Positions 41,639 to 50,236 of a stretch of 64,000 nt of DNA are shown here, in pieces. Position 1 is the stretch's first letter, and each line of letters starts with the position of its first letter. The translations under genes and the position numbers were made by a program. A model generated the notes under the pieces. The model saw nothing but the letters and a program-made list of their open reading frames with translations. It was not told the origin of the DNA and did no database searches. Source of the stretch: DATNIB01 sp035604685 (GTDB lineage Bacteria; Actinomycetota; Acidimicrobiia; Acidimicrobiales; RAAP-2); the NCBI GenBank assembly GCA_035604685.1, contig DATNIB010000035.1, positions 1 through 64,000 of the forward strand, read 5' to 3'.

Positions 41639-42295
41639 ATGGGACTGTTCAGCTCCAAGAAGTCCGACCTGGTGGCGCGGGACGTGGCCCTCCCCGGTCG
41701 AGCCGAGCCGATCACCGAGCCGGGCCTTCATCTGGTCCTCCGCACCTCGATGGCCCCGCCGTTCCCGGTCGGCCTCGAGCGGGCCATCGTGGCCATGGGC
41801 TGCTTCTGGGGCGCCGAGCGGCTGTTCTGGCAGCAGCCTGGCGTGTACACGACGGCCGTCGGGTACTCGGGCGGCTACACGCCGAACCCGACCTATGAAG
41901 AGGTCTGCAGCGGACGGACCGGTCACGCCGAGGCCGTCCTCATCGTGTTCGATCCCGCGCGGACGTCCTTCGAGCGGTTGCTCACGGTTTTCTTCGAGGG
42001 CCACGACCCCACCCAGGGGATGCGCCAGGGGAACGACTGGGGCACCCAGTACCGGTCGGGCATCTACACGACGAGCCCCGAGCAGGCCGCCGCTGCGGCC
42101 ACCGCCGCGGCCAAGTTTCAAGGGGCGCTGGACGCGGCGGGCTTCGGCGAGATCACCTCGGAGATCGCGCCGGCCGGCCCGTTCTTCTACGCCGAGGACT
42201 ACCACCAGCAGTACCTGGCCAAGAACCCCAACGGCTACTGCGGGCTCGGCGGCACCGGGGTGTCCTGCCCGGTCGGGCTCGTCTCGGGCGGGTAG
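41639..42295 (+). CDS. msrA: peptide-methionine (S)-S-oxide reductase
   Basis: A 218-residue enzyme repairing oxidised methionine. The catalytic motif GCFWGAE places the nucleophile at C55. Other family marks are VGYSGGYTPNPTYEEVCSG, HDPTQGMRQGNDWGTQYRS and AEDYHQQYL. Resolving cysteines are available in GYCGLGGTGVSCPVG near the C-terminus. GGAGG precedes ATG 41639. The N-terminal extension of about 45 residues before the core is common in actinobacterial MsrA. Confidence 0.95.
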   Translation: MGLFSSKKSDLVARDVALPGRAEPITEPGLHLVLRTSMAPPFPVGLERAIVAMGCFWGAERLFWQQPGVYTTAVGYSGGYTPNPTYEEVCSGRTGHAEAVLIVFDPARTSFERLLTVFFEGHDPTQGMRQGNDWGTQYRSGIYTTSPEQAAAAATAAAKFQGALDAAGFGEITSEIAPAGPFFYAEDYHQQYLAKNPNGYCGLGGTGVSCPVGLVSGG

Positions 42296-42306
42296 TCCGG
42301 CCCCGC

Positions 42307-43257
42307 TCAGAGGGCCCGCAGGACGGCTTCTGCCTCCTCGACGAAGCGCCGCACCAGGTCTGCCGCGGGGACCAGCGCGTCGATCCCCCCCACCCCCTGG
42401 CCGGAGGGGTAGCCCTCCTTCTCGGGGTCGATCCCGGTGGTGCGGTCGTCGCCACCCAGGTGCCAGGCCCCGTCGCCCACCGAGCGACCGAGCTGCTCGG
42501 GGAAGCGCGCCAGCTCGTCGCGGTGCTCCTCGAAGTGCGCGGTGTAGGCGTTGGCGATCACCCGCATCGTCTTGCCCGAGTAGGCGCGGCTGATGGTGGT
42601 CGAGTCCTCGCGGGCCGCCAGGAGCGCGTCCTTGTAACCGAACACGGCCCGGGCCTCTGGCGTCGCGATGAAGCGGGTCCCGACCCAGACTCCCGCGGCG
42701 CCGAGCGCCAGCGCGGCGGCCAGACCGCGGCCGTCGAAGATGCCCCCGGCCGCCACCACCGGGACCCGGTCGCCGACGGCGTCGACGATCAGAGGGACGA
42801 GCGGCATGGTGGCCACCAGGCCGGTGTGACCGCCGGCCTCCGTACCCTGGGCCACGACCAGATCGCAGCCGGCGTCGACCGCGCGTTCGGCGTGCACCAC
42901 CTTTCCGCACATGTTGGCGACCAGTAGGCCGTGGCGGTGGCAGAGGTCGACCACCGCGGCCGGCACGCCGAGGCCGGCCACGAAGACCGACGCGCCACCC
43001 TCGATCAGCAGTTCGACCCGTTGGGTCATGTCCCCGGCCGCGGTCAGCAGGTCGACCCCGAAGGGTCGGTCGGTCGCCTCGCGCACCGCCGCGATCTCGG
43101 TCGTCATCTTCTCGTTGGTCATGGTCGACGCCCCGAGGCAGCCGAAGCCGCCGGCGCTCGACACCGCGCTCACCAGCGGCGCATAGGAGACGCCGCCCAT
43201 GCCGGCCAGCATCACCGGGTGTTCGATGCCCAGCCGTTCCGTGAGTGCGGTGCGCAC
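42307..43257 (-). CDS. nitronate monooxygenase-like FMN enzyme
   Basis: A 316-residue TIM-barrel flavoenzyme of the 2-nitropropane dioxygenase/NMO family. Motifs are HPVMLAGMGGVSYAPL, VVAQGTEAGGHTG (a family signature near the catalytic His), PVVAAGGIFDGRGLAAAL and GVWVGTRFIAT. GTG 43257 has AAGGAGG upstream. Family members oxidise nitronates or act as FMN-dependent quinone/enoyl reductases, so the substrate is uncertain. It is convergent with msrA, 11 bases apart. Confidence 0.85.
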   Translation of the reverse strand: MRTALTERLGIEHPVMLAGMGGVSYAPLVSAVSSAGGFGCLGASTMTNEKMTTEIAAVREATDRPFGVDLLTAAGDMTQRVELLIEGGASVFVAGLGVPAAVVDLCHRHGLLVANMCGKVVHAERAVDAGCDLVVAQGTEAGGHTGLVATMPLVPLIVDAVGDRVPVVAAGGIFDGRGLAAALALGAAGVWVGTRFIATPEARAVFGYKDALLAAREDSTTISRAYSGKTMRVIANAYTAHFEEHRDELARFPEQLGRSVGDGAWHLGGDDRTTGIDPEKEGYPSGQGVGGIDALVPAADLVRRFVEEAEAVLRAL

Positions 43258-43474
43258 GCGGCCTCCTTCTCCTCGCCCTTCTTAGCCCAGGGCGTCCCGG
43301 GGGGCGGTCCGGGGCTCGGTGAACGACCACGGCGCCCCGGCGGCGCGTCGCTCGCGCGCCGAGCGCGCCGTTCGGTCCACGGAATTGCCCGGGTTTTGTG
43401 GTGGCCTTTAGGGTCCGTCGAACGGGGCCGGCCAACGGTCATCCGCGCCGATCGCCCTCCCATACCCTCCTGCC

Positions 43475-45781
43475 ATGGTCAACACCCTCTTCGCCGCCCT
43501 TGGTCGGGGGACCGTCCGATACCGCTGGATCATCGTCGTGGTGTGGGTCCTCGGCACGGTCGTGGCGGTCCGTGCGCTGCCGTCGCTGTCCAGCCAGGTC
43601 GACAACAACAACAGCGCGTTCCTCCCGGCCAACGCCCCGAGCAATCAGGCGGCGATCCTGGCCGAGCCGCTGATCGGCTCGATCAACCAGGCCCCCGTCC
43701 AGGTCGTCGCCACCACCAGCGGCGCGCGGTTCTCCCGGTCCGACCAGGCCGCCGTCACCCGGGTGGCGACCGAGCTCCGCCACGTGCCCACCGTGAACAA
43801 GGTGGAGTTCCTCGGGACCGCCCCCGACCAACGGGCCCAGCTCGAACTCGTGCTCTCGAGCGTCGAGTTCATGGACATCACCGGCTCCAAGACACTGATC
43901 GACAACCTCAGCCGCGCCATCGCGGTGGCCAACGTCCCGCGGGATCTCCACATCAACCTGGCCGGTGTGCTCGCCACCAACGTGGCCAACCAACAGCAGT
44001 CGGTGCGGGAGGGGAAGCAGACCCAGGATCTCTCGCTCCTGTTCATCATCCTGCTGCTGCTCGTGATCTTCCGGTCGGTCTTGGCGCCGCTCGTGACCCT
44101 GTTGCCCGCAGCGATCGTGCTGCAACTGGCGGGGGCGCTCATCGGAGGCCTGGGATCGGTCGGGCTCAAGATCTCGTCCATCACCCAACTGCTCTTGATC
44201 GTGCTCATCCTGGGGGCCGGCACCGACTACGGCCTCTTCTTGGTGTTCAGAGTCCGAGAGCAGATGCAGCGCGGACAGGCACCGCACGAGGCGGTCGCCG
44301 CCGCCGTGCTGCGCGTGGGGGAGTCGATCACGGCCTCTGCGGCCACCGTCATCGTGGCCCTCCTCACGCTCCTGCTGGCCAGCTTCGGCATCTATCACGA
44401 CCTGGGCGCCCCGCTCGCCATCGGGATCTTCGTCATGCTGCTGGCCGGCCTCACGCTGCTGCCGGCCCTGCTCGCCATCTTCGGCCGCGCCCTGTTCTGG
44501 CCATCCAAGCTGTACGAGCGACAGAACTACCGCGGCCTGTGGGGCGGCGTCGCCGGCCGGCTGGTGCGGCGACCCGCCGTGGCCCTGTTGGTCGGGCTGG
44601 CCGCCTTCGGCGGGCTGGCCGCCGCGGTGACCGGCTACAAGCCGGGCGGGTTCGGCGGCGCATTGACCGCGCCGGCCGGCTCGGACGCGGCGAAGGGCAA
44701 CGCCGCGCTCGTCGTCCACTTCCCACAGGCGAGCGAGAACCCGACCAACGTCGTGTTCCGCTTCCCGACGTCGGTGTGGTCCGATCCCCAGCTGCTCAGC
44801 CGGGCCACGGCGGGCCTGCGCCGGAGCGGGCAGTTCACCACGCTGCTGGGGCCGCTCGACCCCGCGGGCGTCGCGCTCTCGCCCGCCGAGCTCCAGACAC
44901 TGCACCAGGAGCTCGGCCCGGCGCTCGACCTGCCGGCGACCCCGCCGGCCGGCACCGCCGCCTCTTCGGTGACCTATGACGCCTACCGGGCGACCGCCCG
45001 CTACGTGAGCACCGACGGACGGACCGTGCAATGGGAGGCCGGCCTGCGGGCCGGCGACCCGTCGACGACGAAGGCCATCAGCGCAGTGCCGGCCGTCCGG
45101 GCGGCGGTGACCGCCGTGGCGCAGCGGGTCCAGGCCAGCGCGAGCGGTGTGGCCGGCCAGGCGCCCGCGCTGGCCGACGTGAGCTCGATCTCCGACGGCG
45201 ACCTCCGCAAGATCGTGCCGATCGCCGTGCTGGCGATCGGTCTCGTGCTGGCGCTCGTCCTGCGCAGCCTGGTGGCCCCGCTCTACCTGCTGGCGAGCGT
45301 CGTCCTCTCCTACCTCGCGTCCCTCGGGCTGGCCGTGCTCGTGTTCATCGACATCGGCGGCGAAGGCGGGGTGACCTTCATCCTGCCGTTCCTCATGTTC
45401 ATCTTCCTGCTGGCGCTGGGCGAGGACTACAACATCCTCGTCATGTCCCGGATCCGGGAGGAGGCCGCCAAGCGGCCGCTGCGCGAGGCGGTCGTCGAGG
45501 CCGTCGGCGCGTCGGGTTCGACGGTCACCTCGGCCGGACTGGTCCTGGCCGGGACCTTCACGGTCTTCGCGCTCGCGGGCAGCGCGGGGCCCGGCGGGAG
45601 CCAGATCGAGGCCATCGGGTTCGGCCTGGCCGTGGGCGTGCTCCTCGACACCTTCGTCGTGCGCACCATCCTCGTGCCGGCGACGGTGACCCTCCTCGGC
45701 CGCTGGAACTGGTGGCCGGCCCGGATGGGCCGCGCGGCGGCCGATCTCGTCCCGGTCATTGGCGAGCCGCCCCCGGCGTGA
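43475..45781 (+). CDS. MMPL/RND-family membrane transporter
   Basis: A 768-residue transporter with the RND layout: one N-terminal membrane segment (RWIIVVVWVLGTVVAV), a periplasm-side domain (about 40-190), five or six membrane segments (about 190-375) with GAGTDYGLFLVFRVREQM, a second outer domain (about 400-570), then another bundle (about 580-755) with ALGEDYNILVMSRIREE. The two D-Y motifs match the proton-relay positions of MmpL proteins. Substrates of the family are lipids or hydrophobic compounds; none can be assigned here. ATG 43475. Confidence 0.9.
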   Translation: MVNTLFAALGRGTVRYRWIIVVVWVLGTVVAVRALPSLSSQVDNNNSAFLPANAPSNQAAILAEPLIGSINQAPVQVVATTSGARFSRSDQAAVTRVATELRHVPTVNKVEFLGTAPDQRAQLELVLSSVEFMDITGSKTLIDNLSRAIAVANVPRDLHINLAGVLATNVANQQQSVREGKQTQDLSLLFIILLLLVIFRSVLAPLVTLLPAAIVLQLAGALIGGLGSVGLKISSITQLLLIVLILGAGTDYGLFLVFRVREQMQRGQAPHEAVAAAVLRVGESITASAATVIVALLTLLLASFGIYHDLGAPLAIGIFVMLLAGLTLLPALLAIFGRALFWPSKLYERQNYRGLWGGVAGRLVRRPAVALLVGLAAFGGLAAAVTGYKPGGFGGALTAPAGSDAAKGNAALVVHFPQASENPTNVVFRFPTSVWSDPQLLSRATAGLRRSGQFTTLLGPLDPAGVALSPAELQTLHQELGPALDLPATPPAGTAASSVTYDAYRATARYVSTDGRTVQWEAGLRAGDPSTTKAISAVPAVRAAVTAVAQRVQASASGVAGQAPALADVSSISDGDLRKIVPIAVLAIGLVLALVLRSLVAPLYLLASVVLSYLASLGLAVLVFIDIGGEGGVTFILPFLMFIFLLALGEDYNILVMSRIREEAAKRPLREAVVEAVGASGSTVTSAGLVLAGTFTVFALAGSAGPGGSQIEAIGFGLAVGVLLDTFVVRTILVPATVTLLGRWNWWPARMGRAAADLVPVIGEPPPA

Positions 45782-45793
45782 CAGCATCGGGGC

Positions 45794-46075
45794 GTGTCCG
45801 GTGACGACATGGCCGAACTCCCCGGTCAGGACGAACCCCGGGCGCCGGTGCCCGGCCGGCACCGCCGGGACGCCCGGCTGGTCGCCGGCGGGATGGCGGC
45901 GGTGCTCTTGGTCTGGTTCGCGCTGGTCAACCGCCAGGACGTCCGGGTCCACTTCTGGGTGGTGAGCACCACCGCGCCGGTCGTGGCGGTGGTGGCCGTC
46001 GCCGCGGTCTTCGGCGCCGCCATCGGCGCGCTGGCCGTCCGGCGTTCGGCCGGCCGCCGCCGCCGTGAGCGCTGA
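45794..46075 (+). CDS. LapA-domain (DUF1049) small membrane protein
   Basis: A 93-residue protein, GTG 45794, 12 bases after the MMPL gene. It has two hydrophobic segments (about 31-43 and 59-83) flanking the characteristic FALVNRQDVRVHFWV strand region of the LapA/DUF1049 family, and an Arg-rich tail (RRSAGRRRRER). Function in actinobacteria is unknown. The 228 bases that follow (46076-46303) show no gene. Confidence 0.75.
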   Translation: MSGDDMAELPGQDEPRAPVPGRHRRDARLVAGGMAAVLLVWFALVNRQDVRVHFWVVSTTAPVVAVVAVAAVFGAAIGALAVRRSAGRRRRER

Positions 46076-46303
46076 GGGTCGCCCGCCCGGAACGACGCGC
46101 CACAGGATTGCAACAGCTCGCCGCGCGCCACCGGTGCCCGCCCCCTCGTAGAATGGGGTTCCTGAGCTGCCCGTTGGCGGAGTCCAAGGGTGCTCGGCGG
46201 CCGGTCGACCGTTGTCGCAGGGTGCCAGGGTGCGCGAGGATGAAGTCAGCTCGAGGAGGTCCGCAGGGCGTGCAACGGCGGGGCAAGAGGGAGGTGAGGC
46301 CGA

Positions 46304-46702
46304 GTGCCGCTCTCTGAGCACGAGCAGCGCGTCCTCGCCGAGCTCGAGGAGTCCCTCGTCCGCCAGGACCCCGACTTCGCCGAGCGGGTGCGATCCGAGA
46401 CCGTCTACCGCCACGCCGGGCGCTACTGCAAGTGGGCGGCCGTCGGCTTCGTGGCCGGTATCGCCATCCTGATCGCGTTCTACCCGAAGTCGGTCGCGGT
46501 GGGGTTCTTCGGGGTGGCGCTCATGTTCTCCTCCGCCGTCGTGTTCGAGCGGAACCTGCGGCGCATGGGCAAGGCCGGCTGGCACGACCTCACCCGGTCG
46601 CTGCAGAAGGACCGGCCCCAGGGTGAGCAGGCGACCGGCATCGAGGGCGCCGTCGTGAACGCCCGCACCTGGTTCCGCTCGCGCTTTCGTCGCGAACCCT
46701 GA
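46304..46702 (+). CDS. DUF3040 membrane protein
   Basis: A 132-residue protein, GTG 46304, with GGGAGGTGAG upstream. The N-terminus PLSEHEQRVLAELEESL is the DUF3040 hallmark, a family largely confined to actinobacteria. Two membrane segments follow (about 43-60 and 64-82), then a basic tail. Function unknown. A ROK kinase gene begins 9 bases after it. Confidence 0.85.
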   Translation: MPLSEHEQRVLAELEESLVRQDPDFAERVRSETVYRHAGRYCKWAAVGFVAGIAILIAFYPKSVAVGFFGVALMFSSAVVFERNLRRMGKAGWHDLTRSLQKDRPQGEQATGIEGAVVNARTWFRSRFRREP

Positions 46703-46711
46703 CCCCACCGG

Positions 46712-47602
46712 GTGGCCGACCTCTGCTTGGCCGTCGACATCGGTGGCACCAAGCTCGCGGCGGGCCTCGTCTCGCGCACCGGCGCTTTGCAGGCGGCCGA
46801 GCACGTCCCGACCGCCGGCGACGCCCCGGGCGGGGCTGAGGAGCTGTTCGGCCGGCTGGCCGCGCTGGTGGCGCGGGTGCGGGGCGCCGCCCAGGGAACC
46901 GTGGTCGTGTGCGGGGTCGGGTGCGGCGGCCCGATGGCGCCCGATGGCGCCGCCGTCTCGCCGCTCAACATCGCCGCGTGGCGCGACTTCCCGCTGCGCG
47001 ATCGCCTGGCCCAACTGACCGGGCTGCCGACCGCCGTTGACAACGACGCCAAGGCGCTGGCGTTGGGGGAGTGGTGGCGCGGCGCCGGGCGCGGCCACCG
47101 CGACTTCGTCGCCATGGTCGTGTCGACCGGGATCGGCGGCGGCATCGTGCTCGACGGGCGCCTGCTCGACGGGCGCCTCGGCAACGCGGGCCACATCGGC
47201 CACGTGGTGGTCGAACCCGACGGTCGGCCGTGCAGCTGCGGCGGCTTTGGCTGCTTGGAGGCCGAGGCGTCGGGCACGGCCATCGCCGCGCGCACCGGGC
47301 GCCCGGCGGCCGAGGCGTCGCCGGCCGAGGTCGAGCGCTCGGGCAGGCTGGTCGGACGGGCGGTGGCCTCGGTGGCGAACCTCCTCGACCTGCCGCTCGC
47401 CGTCGTGTCGGGCTCGGTCGCGCTCGGCTTCGGCGAGCCGTTCTTCGCGGCGGCGCAGGCCGGGCTGTCGCGCCACGCGCGCATCGAGTTCGCGCGCGGG
47501 GCGGTGATCGTCCCGGGCGCGCTCGGCCAGGACGGCCCCCTCATCGGTGCCGGCGCGGTGGGTTGGCGCCTGGTCGACGGCGTGGCGCCGGGGGCGGCGT
47601 GA
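46712..47602 (+). CDS. ROK-family sugar kinase, probably glucokinase
   Basis: A 296-residue kinase. The ATP phosphate motif AVDIGGTKLAAGLV is at the N-terminus; VDNDAKALALGEW holds the catalytic Asp; VSTGIGGGIVLDG is the second phosphate loop; and CSCGGFGCLEAEASG is the ROK zinc motif. There is no N-terminal helix-turn-helix, so it is an enzyme and not a ROK repressor. Glucose is the commonest substrate for this type. GTG 46712; it overlaps the next gene by 4 bases. Confidence 0.88.
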   Translation: MADLCLAVDIGGTKLAAGLVSRTGALQAAEHVPTAGDAPGGAEELFGRLAALVARVRGAAQGTVVVCGVGCGGPMAPDGAAVSPLNIAAWRDFPLRDRLAQLTGLPTAVDNDAKALALGEWWRGAGRGHRDFVAMVVSTGIGGGIVLDGRLLDGRLGNAGHIGHVVVEPDGRPCSCGGFGCLEAEASGTAIAARTGRPAAEASPAEVERSGRLVGRAVASVANLLDLPLAVVSGSVALGFGEPFFAAAQAGLSRHARIEFARGAVIVPGALGQDGPLIGAGAVGWRLVDGVAPGAA

Positions 47603-47880
47603 CCGAGCGTCCGCCGCCGCGGTGGGGGAGGACGTCGGTCGTGGTGGCGCGGGCCGTGCTGTTGCACCCGGGGCTGGCGCCGAGCGCGTTCGGCGCGCTG
47701 GTGCGCCTGGCCCGGCCGGGGTGGTGGCGGCGGGCGCCGTTCCTGCCCCTCCCGGGGGCGGCCTACTGGTCCTTCCGGCTGCGGACCGCGTTCGGCGACG
47801 ACCCCTCGGTCCGTCTGTCGGTCGGCGACGTGACCTCGTACCTGCGGTGGTGCCGGCAGACCCGACCGGAGCCCACCTAA
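47599..47880 (+). CDS. small hypothetical protein
   Basis: A 93-residue basic protein from GTG 47599, overlapping the kinase stop (GTGA). The sequence (VARAVLLHPGLAPSAFGALVRLARPGWWRRAPFLPL) has a weakly hydrophobic region and Trp/Arg clusters, suggesting peripheral membrane contact. It ends DVTSYLRWCRQTRPEPT. Family not recognised. Translational coupling and a clean frame support it as a gene. Confidence 0.6.
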   Translation: MTERPPPRWGRTSVVVARAVLLHPGLAPSAFGALVRLARPGWWRRAPFLPLPGAAYWSFRLRTAFGDDPSVRLSVGDVTSYLRWCRQTRPEPT

Positions 47881-47898
47881 CCATTAGCCTTCCGGTGC

Positions 47899-48408
47899 GT
47901 GGCGACGAGGGTGCTGCTCCTCAATGCGACCTACGAGCCCTTGGCGCTCGTGTCGGACCGCCGCGCCGTGATCCTGGTGCTGGCCGGGCGGGCCGAGGCG
48001 GTCGCCTTCCGGCCCGACGGACCCGTCTTTCACTCCGCGCACCTGGCGATCGACGTCCCGGCGATCGTGCGCCTCTGCCACATGGTGCGCATCCCGCGCT
48101 GGGCGCGCACGCCGCCGCTCACGAGGAGGGCGGTGCTCCGGCGCGACGGGGGACGCTGCGTCTACTGCTCGGAGCCGGCCGACACGGTCGACCACGTCGT
48201 GCCCCGCAGCCGCGGCGGACGTCACGAGTGGGGCAACGTCGTGGCCGCCTGCAAGGAGGACAACCTCTCCAAGGGGGACTCGTTGCTCTCCGAGATCGGG
48301 TGGGCGCTCCCGTTCCAGCCGAGGGCGCCCGACGGCTACCTCTGGCGCCTGCGGCACCTCTCAGAGGTGGACCCGCTGTGGGCGCCGTACCTCGCCGCAG
48401 CCTCCTGA
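47899..48408 (+). CDS. HNH endonuclease-domain protein
   Basis: A 169-residue protein from GTG 47899. The N-terminal half (VLLLNATYEPLALVSDRRAVIL) and the HNH part (CVYCSEPADTVDHVVPRSRGG to NVVAACKEDNLSKGD) match a common actinobacterial HNH family. The first CxxC is intact (CVYC). In the second pair one Cys is replaced: ACKED instead of the usual CxxC. Zinc binding may be altered or use the Asp. It is a stand-alone gene with no phage or intron context, so a housekeeping role is likely. Confidence 0.85.
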   Translation: MATRVLLLNATYEPLALVSDRRAVILVLAGRAEAVAFRPDGPVFHSAHLAIDVPAIVRLCHMVRIPRWARTPPLTRRAVLRRDGGRCVYCSEPADTVDHVVPRSRGGRHEWGNVVAACKEDNLSKGDSLLSEIGWALPFQPRAPDGYLWRLRHLSEVDPLWAPYLAAAS

Positions 48409-48439
48409 GGAAGGGGCTGCCCGCAGCTCGGGGCCGGCA

Positions 48440-49129
48440 GTGAGCGTGGCGGACCCCTTCGACGTCGAGCCCTACCGGGGCGCCCGAACGAGACGCGCCG
48501 TGGTGCGCCGCTGCCCTCGCACCACCCTCGTGCTCGGCAGCACCCAACCCGACACCGTCGTCGACCGGCAAGCCGCGGCGCGGGCCGACGTCGTGGTCGC
48601 CCGCCGCCGGACCGGGGGCGGCGCCGTCCTGCTCGAGCCGGAGGACCCGCTGTGGGTCGACGTCTGGGTGCCCCGCGGCGATCCGCTCTTCGACGATGAC
48701 GCCGTCCGGGGGGTCCACTGGGTGGGCGAGTGGTGGTCGAGCGCGCTGGCGCGCCTCGGCGTCGGGCCGACGGCAGTGCAGGGCGCGGGCCGGCCGGTCG
48801 ATCGGCTGGCGAGCCTGGTCTGCTTCGCCGGACTGGGTTCGGGCGAGGTCCACCGAGACGGGCGCAAGCTGGTCGGGGTCGCCCAGTGGCGCGCCCGCCA
48901 GGGCGCGTTGATCCACTGCGCGGCCTACCGGCACTGGTCGCCCGGGCCGTTGGTCGATCTCCTCTCCCTGGGGAGTCTCGAGCGGGCGGCGGCGCGGCAA
49001 CGGCTGCCCGAGGCGGCGCTCGGCTACGGCCAGGCGGTCGCCGGGGCGAGTCGCGGCGCGCTCACTTCGACCCTGCTCGACCTCCTGCCCGACGGCGGAT
49101 GGGACGTCTCGGTCGAGGCGGCCCCCTGA
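48440..49129 (+). CDS. lipoate-protein ligase A-like protein
   Basis: A 229-residue member of the biotin/lipoate ligase fold. The motif RRTGGGAVLLEP near residues 55-66 is the lipoyl-AMP binding loop. The segment CFAGLGSGEVHRDGRKLVGVAQWR contains the expected lysine (GRKLVG). It is shorter than bacterial LplA and lacks the C-terminal accessory domain, so it may be an amidotransferase-like or two-part ligase. GTG 48440. No lipoyl-dependent enzyme lies nearby. Confidence 0.78.
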   Translation: MSVADPFDVEPYRGARTRRAVVRRCPRTTLVLGSTQPDTVVDRQAAARADVVVARRRTGGGAVLLEPEDPLWVDVWVPRGDPLFDDDAVRGVHWVGEWWSSALARLGVGPTAVQGAGRPVDRLASLVCFAGLGSGEVHRDGRKLVGVAQWRARQGALIHCAAYRHWSPGPLVDLLSLGSLERAAARQRLPEAALGYGQAVAGASRGALTSTLLDLLPDGGWDVSVEAAP

Positions 49130-49201
49130 GCGGCCGGGCGCGGACCGCCCGAGTTCGACGACAATGGCCGGGCGCCGAGCGGCGCGACGGAGGTGAGGAC
49201 G

Positions 49202-49960
49202 ATGGCTGACGCATCCGGAGCCCACGCCGGGCTGACGACCACCCGCCACGGCGCCATCCTCGTCCTCACGCTCGACCGGCCGGCCAAGAAGAACGCGCTG
49301 ACGAGCGACATGTACCGCGGGCTGGTCGACGGCCTCGATGCGCTCGAGGCGGACGACCAACTGCGCGTCGCCGTGTTGGCGGGTGCCGGCAGCGACTTCT
49401 GTGCGGGCAACGACCTCTTCGACTTCTTGCAGCCGCAGAACGATACGGGCGGGGCGCGCTTTTTGCCCGCGCTGTTCGGTACGACCAAGCCGCTGGTGGC
49501 GGCCGTCCAGGGACGGGCGGTCGGGGTCGGCGCCACCATGCTGCTGCACTGCGACTTCGTCTACCTGAGCCCGGACGCCCAGATCCGGTTCCCGTTCGTG
49601 GACCTCGGCCTCGTCCCCGAAGCGGGGAGCACCCTCTTGCTGCCCGAGCTGGTCGGGGCGCGCCGCGCCGCTGATCTGCTCTTGCGCTGTGCCCCGCTCG
49701 ACGCGGCCTCGGCCGTCGAGTACGGGATCGCCAACGAGGTCGTCGACGCCGACGTCCTGCTCGACCGGGCCATGGAGACCGCCGCGGCGCTGGCGGCCAA
49801 GCCGGCCGCCGCGCTCCGCGCCACCCGGGCCCTGCTCCGCCCCGACGCCGACCGACTGGCCGCCCGGAGCAGGGCCGAGCTGTCGGAATTCTCGTCGCTC
49901 CTGCGCTCGCCGGAGTTCGTCGCCGCCGTCGAGGGGTTCGCCAGCCGCAAGCGGGCCTGA
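49202..49960 (+). CDS. enoyl-CoA hydratase/isomerase (crotonase) family protein
   Basis: A 252-residue crotonase; ATG 49202 with GGAGGTGAGG upstream. The oxyanion-hole motifs are visible: AGAGSDFCAGNDLFDF and VQGRAVGVGATMLLHCD. In place of the two-Glu hydratase pattern it has LGLVPEAGSTLLLPELVG, where PEAGS resembles delta3-delta2-enoyl-CoA isomerases (one catalytic Glu). An isomerase or hydratase of fatty-acid breakdown is likely; I favour isomerase. It immediately precedes the dcw cluster but is probably unrelated to it. Confidence 0.83.
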   Translation: MADASGAHAGLTTTRHGAILVLTLDRPAKKNALTSDMYRGLVDGLDALEADDQLRVAVLAGAGSDFCAGNDLFDFLQPQNDTGGARFLPALFGTTKPLVAAVQGRAVGVGATMLLHCDFVYLSPDAQIRFPFVDLGLVPEAGSTLLLPELVGARRAADLLLRCAPLDAASAVEYGIANEVVDADVLLDRAMETAAALAAKPAAALRATRALLRPDADRLAARSRAELSEFSSLLRSPEFVAAVEGFASRKRA

Positions 49961-50109
49961 CCCTCGCCGCCGCCGGCGGCATCTCCCGTCGTCTCTCACC
50001 GTGCCGTGGCGCACCCGCGCCCGGCCCCTCATCCGTGCCTACGGGTCGATGCTGCGCGCCCCCCTGCCGGGTGGCCGCGCGCCGGGGTCGGCCCGGATCC
50101 GGCCCCGCA

Positions 50110-50173
50110 GTGGGGAGCCCGACCCCTCCGGTGGGGGATGCGTGTTGACCGGTGGGGGATTGGGGAGTAGAGT
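50110..50173 (+). promoter_or_regulatory. mraZ promoter with MraZ-type GTGGGG repeats
   Basis: GTGGGGA/GTGGGGGA repeats start at 50110, 50131 and 50152, exactly 21 bases apart, with a further TGGGGA at 50161. TTGACC (50145-50150), a 17-base spacer and TAGAGT (50168-50173) form a good promoter whose spacer contains the last repeats. MraZ is known to bind TGGG-type repeats before its own gene, so this is probably the autoregulatory site of the cluster. Transcription would start near 50180. Confidence 0.7.
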
Positions 50174-50236
50174 GGCGCGAAATGGTTTGAAGGGGCGATT
50201 GAGGACGCGATCCAGGGAGCGTCGTGGGAGACCGGT

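Noticed and set aside
43439..47884. 1481-residue open frame on the minus strand
   Set aside because: It is antisense to the MMPL, DUF3040 and ROK genes, is low-complexity Arg/Gly/Pro-rich and has no recognisable domain; a product of high GC.
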